Shown in pieces: positions 37,501-37,544 of a stretch of DNA of 37,544 nucleotides (position 1 is the first letter of the stretch; every line of letters begins with the position of its first letter). The notes under the pieces were generated by a model, which had not been told where the DNA came from, ran no database searches, and saw only the letters and a list, made by a program, of their open reading frames with translations. The stretch is from Myxococcota bacterium. GTDB taxonomy: Bacteria; Myxococcota_A; Polyangia; Polyangiales; Polyangiaceae. Location of the stretch: contig CAUJFL010000260.1 in the NCBI GenBank assembly GCA_963169165.1, positions 1-37,544 of the forward strand, given 5' to 3'. Both the position numbers and the translations under genes were made by a program.

Positions 37501-37544
37501 CGCCGGTGCCGCGGGGCGGCGCCCGTGCGCCCGCCCAGAAGTCG

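Larger units (their letters stand above)
37276..37544. other. Gene-poor right edge with probable mobile-element debris
   Basis: No intact gene is visible here. The stretch holds a short transposase-like fragment on the minus strand and three direct repeats, described separately. The sequence continues beyond the window. Confidence 0.5.

Overview
The window is a very GC-rich (estimated about 70%), tightly packed bacterial chromosome segment of ordinary cellular genes. The best taxonomic fit is a Myxococcota bacterium of the Polyangia type. I infer this from the base composition, many GTG starts, several lipoproteins with long Gly/Ala linkers after the lipobox, a VWA-domain surface protein, and DUF1385 next to prfA. 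No phage, plasmid or CRISPR signature is present. Mobile DNA is suspected only at the extreme right edge.

Layout. (1) 1-4888, plus strand: the 3' part of a VWA-like secreted protein, a GNAT acetyltransferase, a membrane protein, a diheme cytochrome-type lipoprotein, and a DNA polymerase IV gene (dinB) broken by one in-frame TAG. (2) 13580-4893, minus strand: a compact operon of a 1617-residue secreted protein (HExxH peptidase-like region, VWA, Ca-binding type-3-like region), truC, hrpB and a membrane protein, with 4-bp ATGA overlaps at the first two junctions. (3) 13654-15606, plus strand: a membrane-anchored sulfatase/phosphotransferase-fold protein. (4) 20344-15621, minus strand: an ArsR-type regulator fused to a SAM methyltransferase, coupled to metH. 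(5) 20633-22413, plus strand: rtcA and a START-domain lipoprotein. (6) 26399-22416, minus strand: DUF1385 membrane protein, prfA, an orphan 131-residue protein and a metallopeptidase lipoprotein, all overlapping. (7) 26450-29804: an exported protein, a hydroxyacid-oxoacid transhydrogenase plus hotdog thioesterase pair, and a second GNAT. (8) 29808-36320: a 1101-residue multidomain lipoprotein, tRNA-Lys(UUU), a zinc-ribbon membrane protein, a LemA/TPM pair and a Spy/CpxP-like lipoprotein. (9) 36418-37544: a double-YjbR protein, then a transposase-like scrap and three direct repeats resembling insertion-sequence ends.

The window combines translation and RNA functions (RF1, TruC, HrpB, RtcA, tRNA-Lys), methionine/SAM metabolism (MetH and its likely regulator), and a large set of envelope and secreted proteins. 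Almost every same-strand neighbour overlaps or lies within about 45 bp, and convergent genes are 1-14 bp apart or overlap. There are only two sizeable non-coding gaps: 20345-20632 and 37276-37544.

I did not find a clearly new multi-gene system. The items most worth a second look are the amber codon in dinB, the peptidase-VWA protein in an RNA-enzyme operon, the unknown protein in the slot after prfA, the operator-like palindrome in front of the ArsR-methyltransferase gene, and the structured repeats at the right edge.
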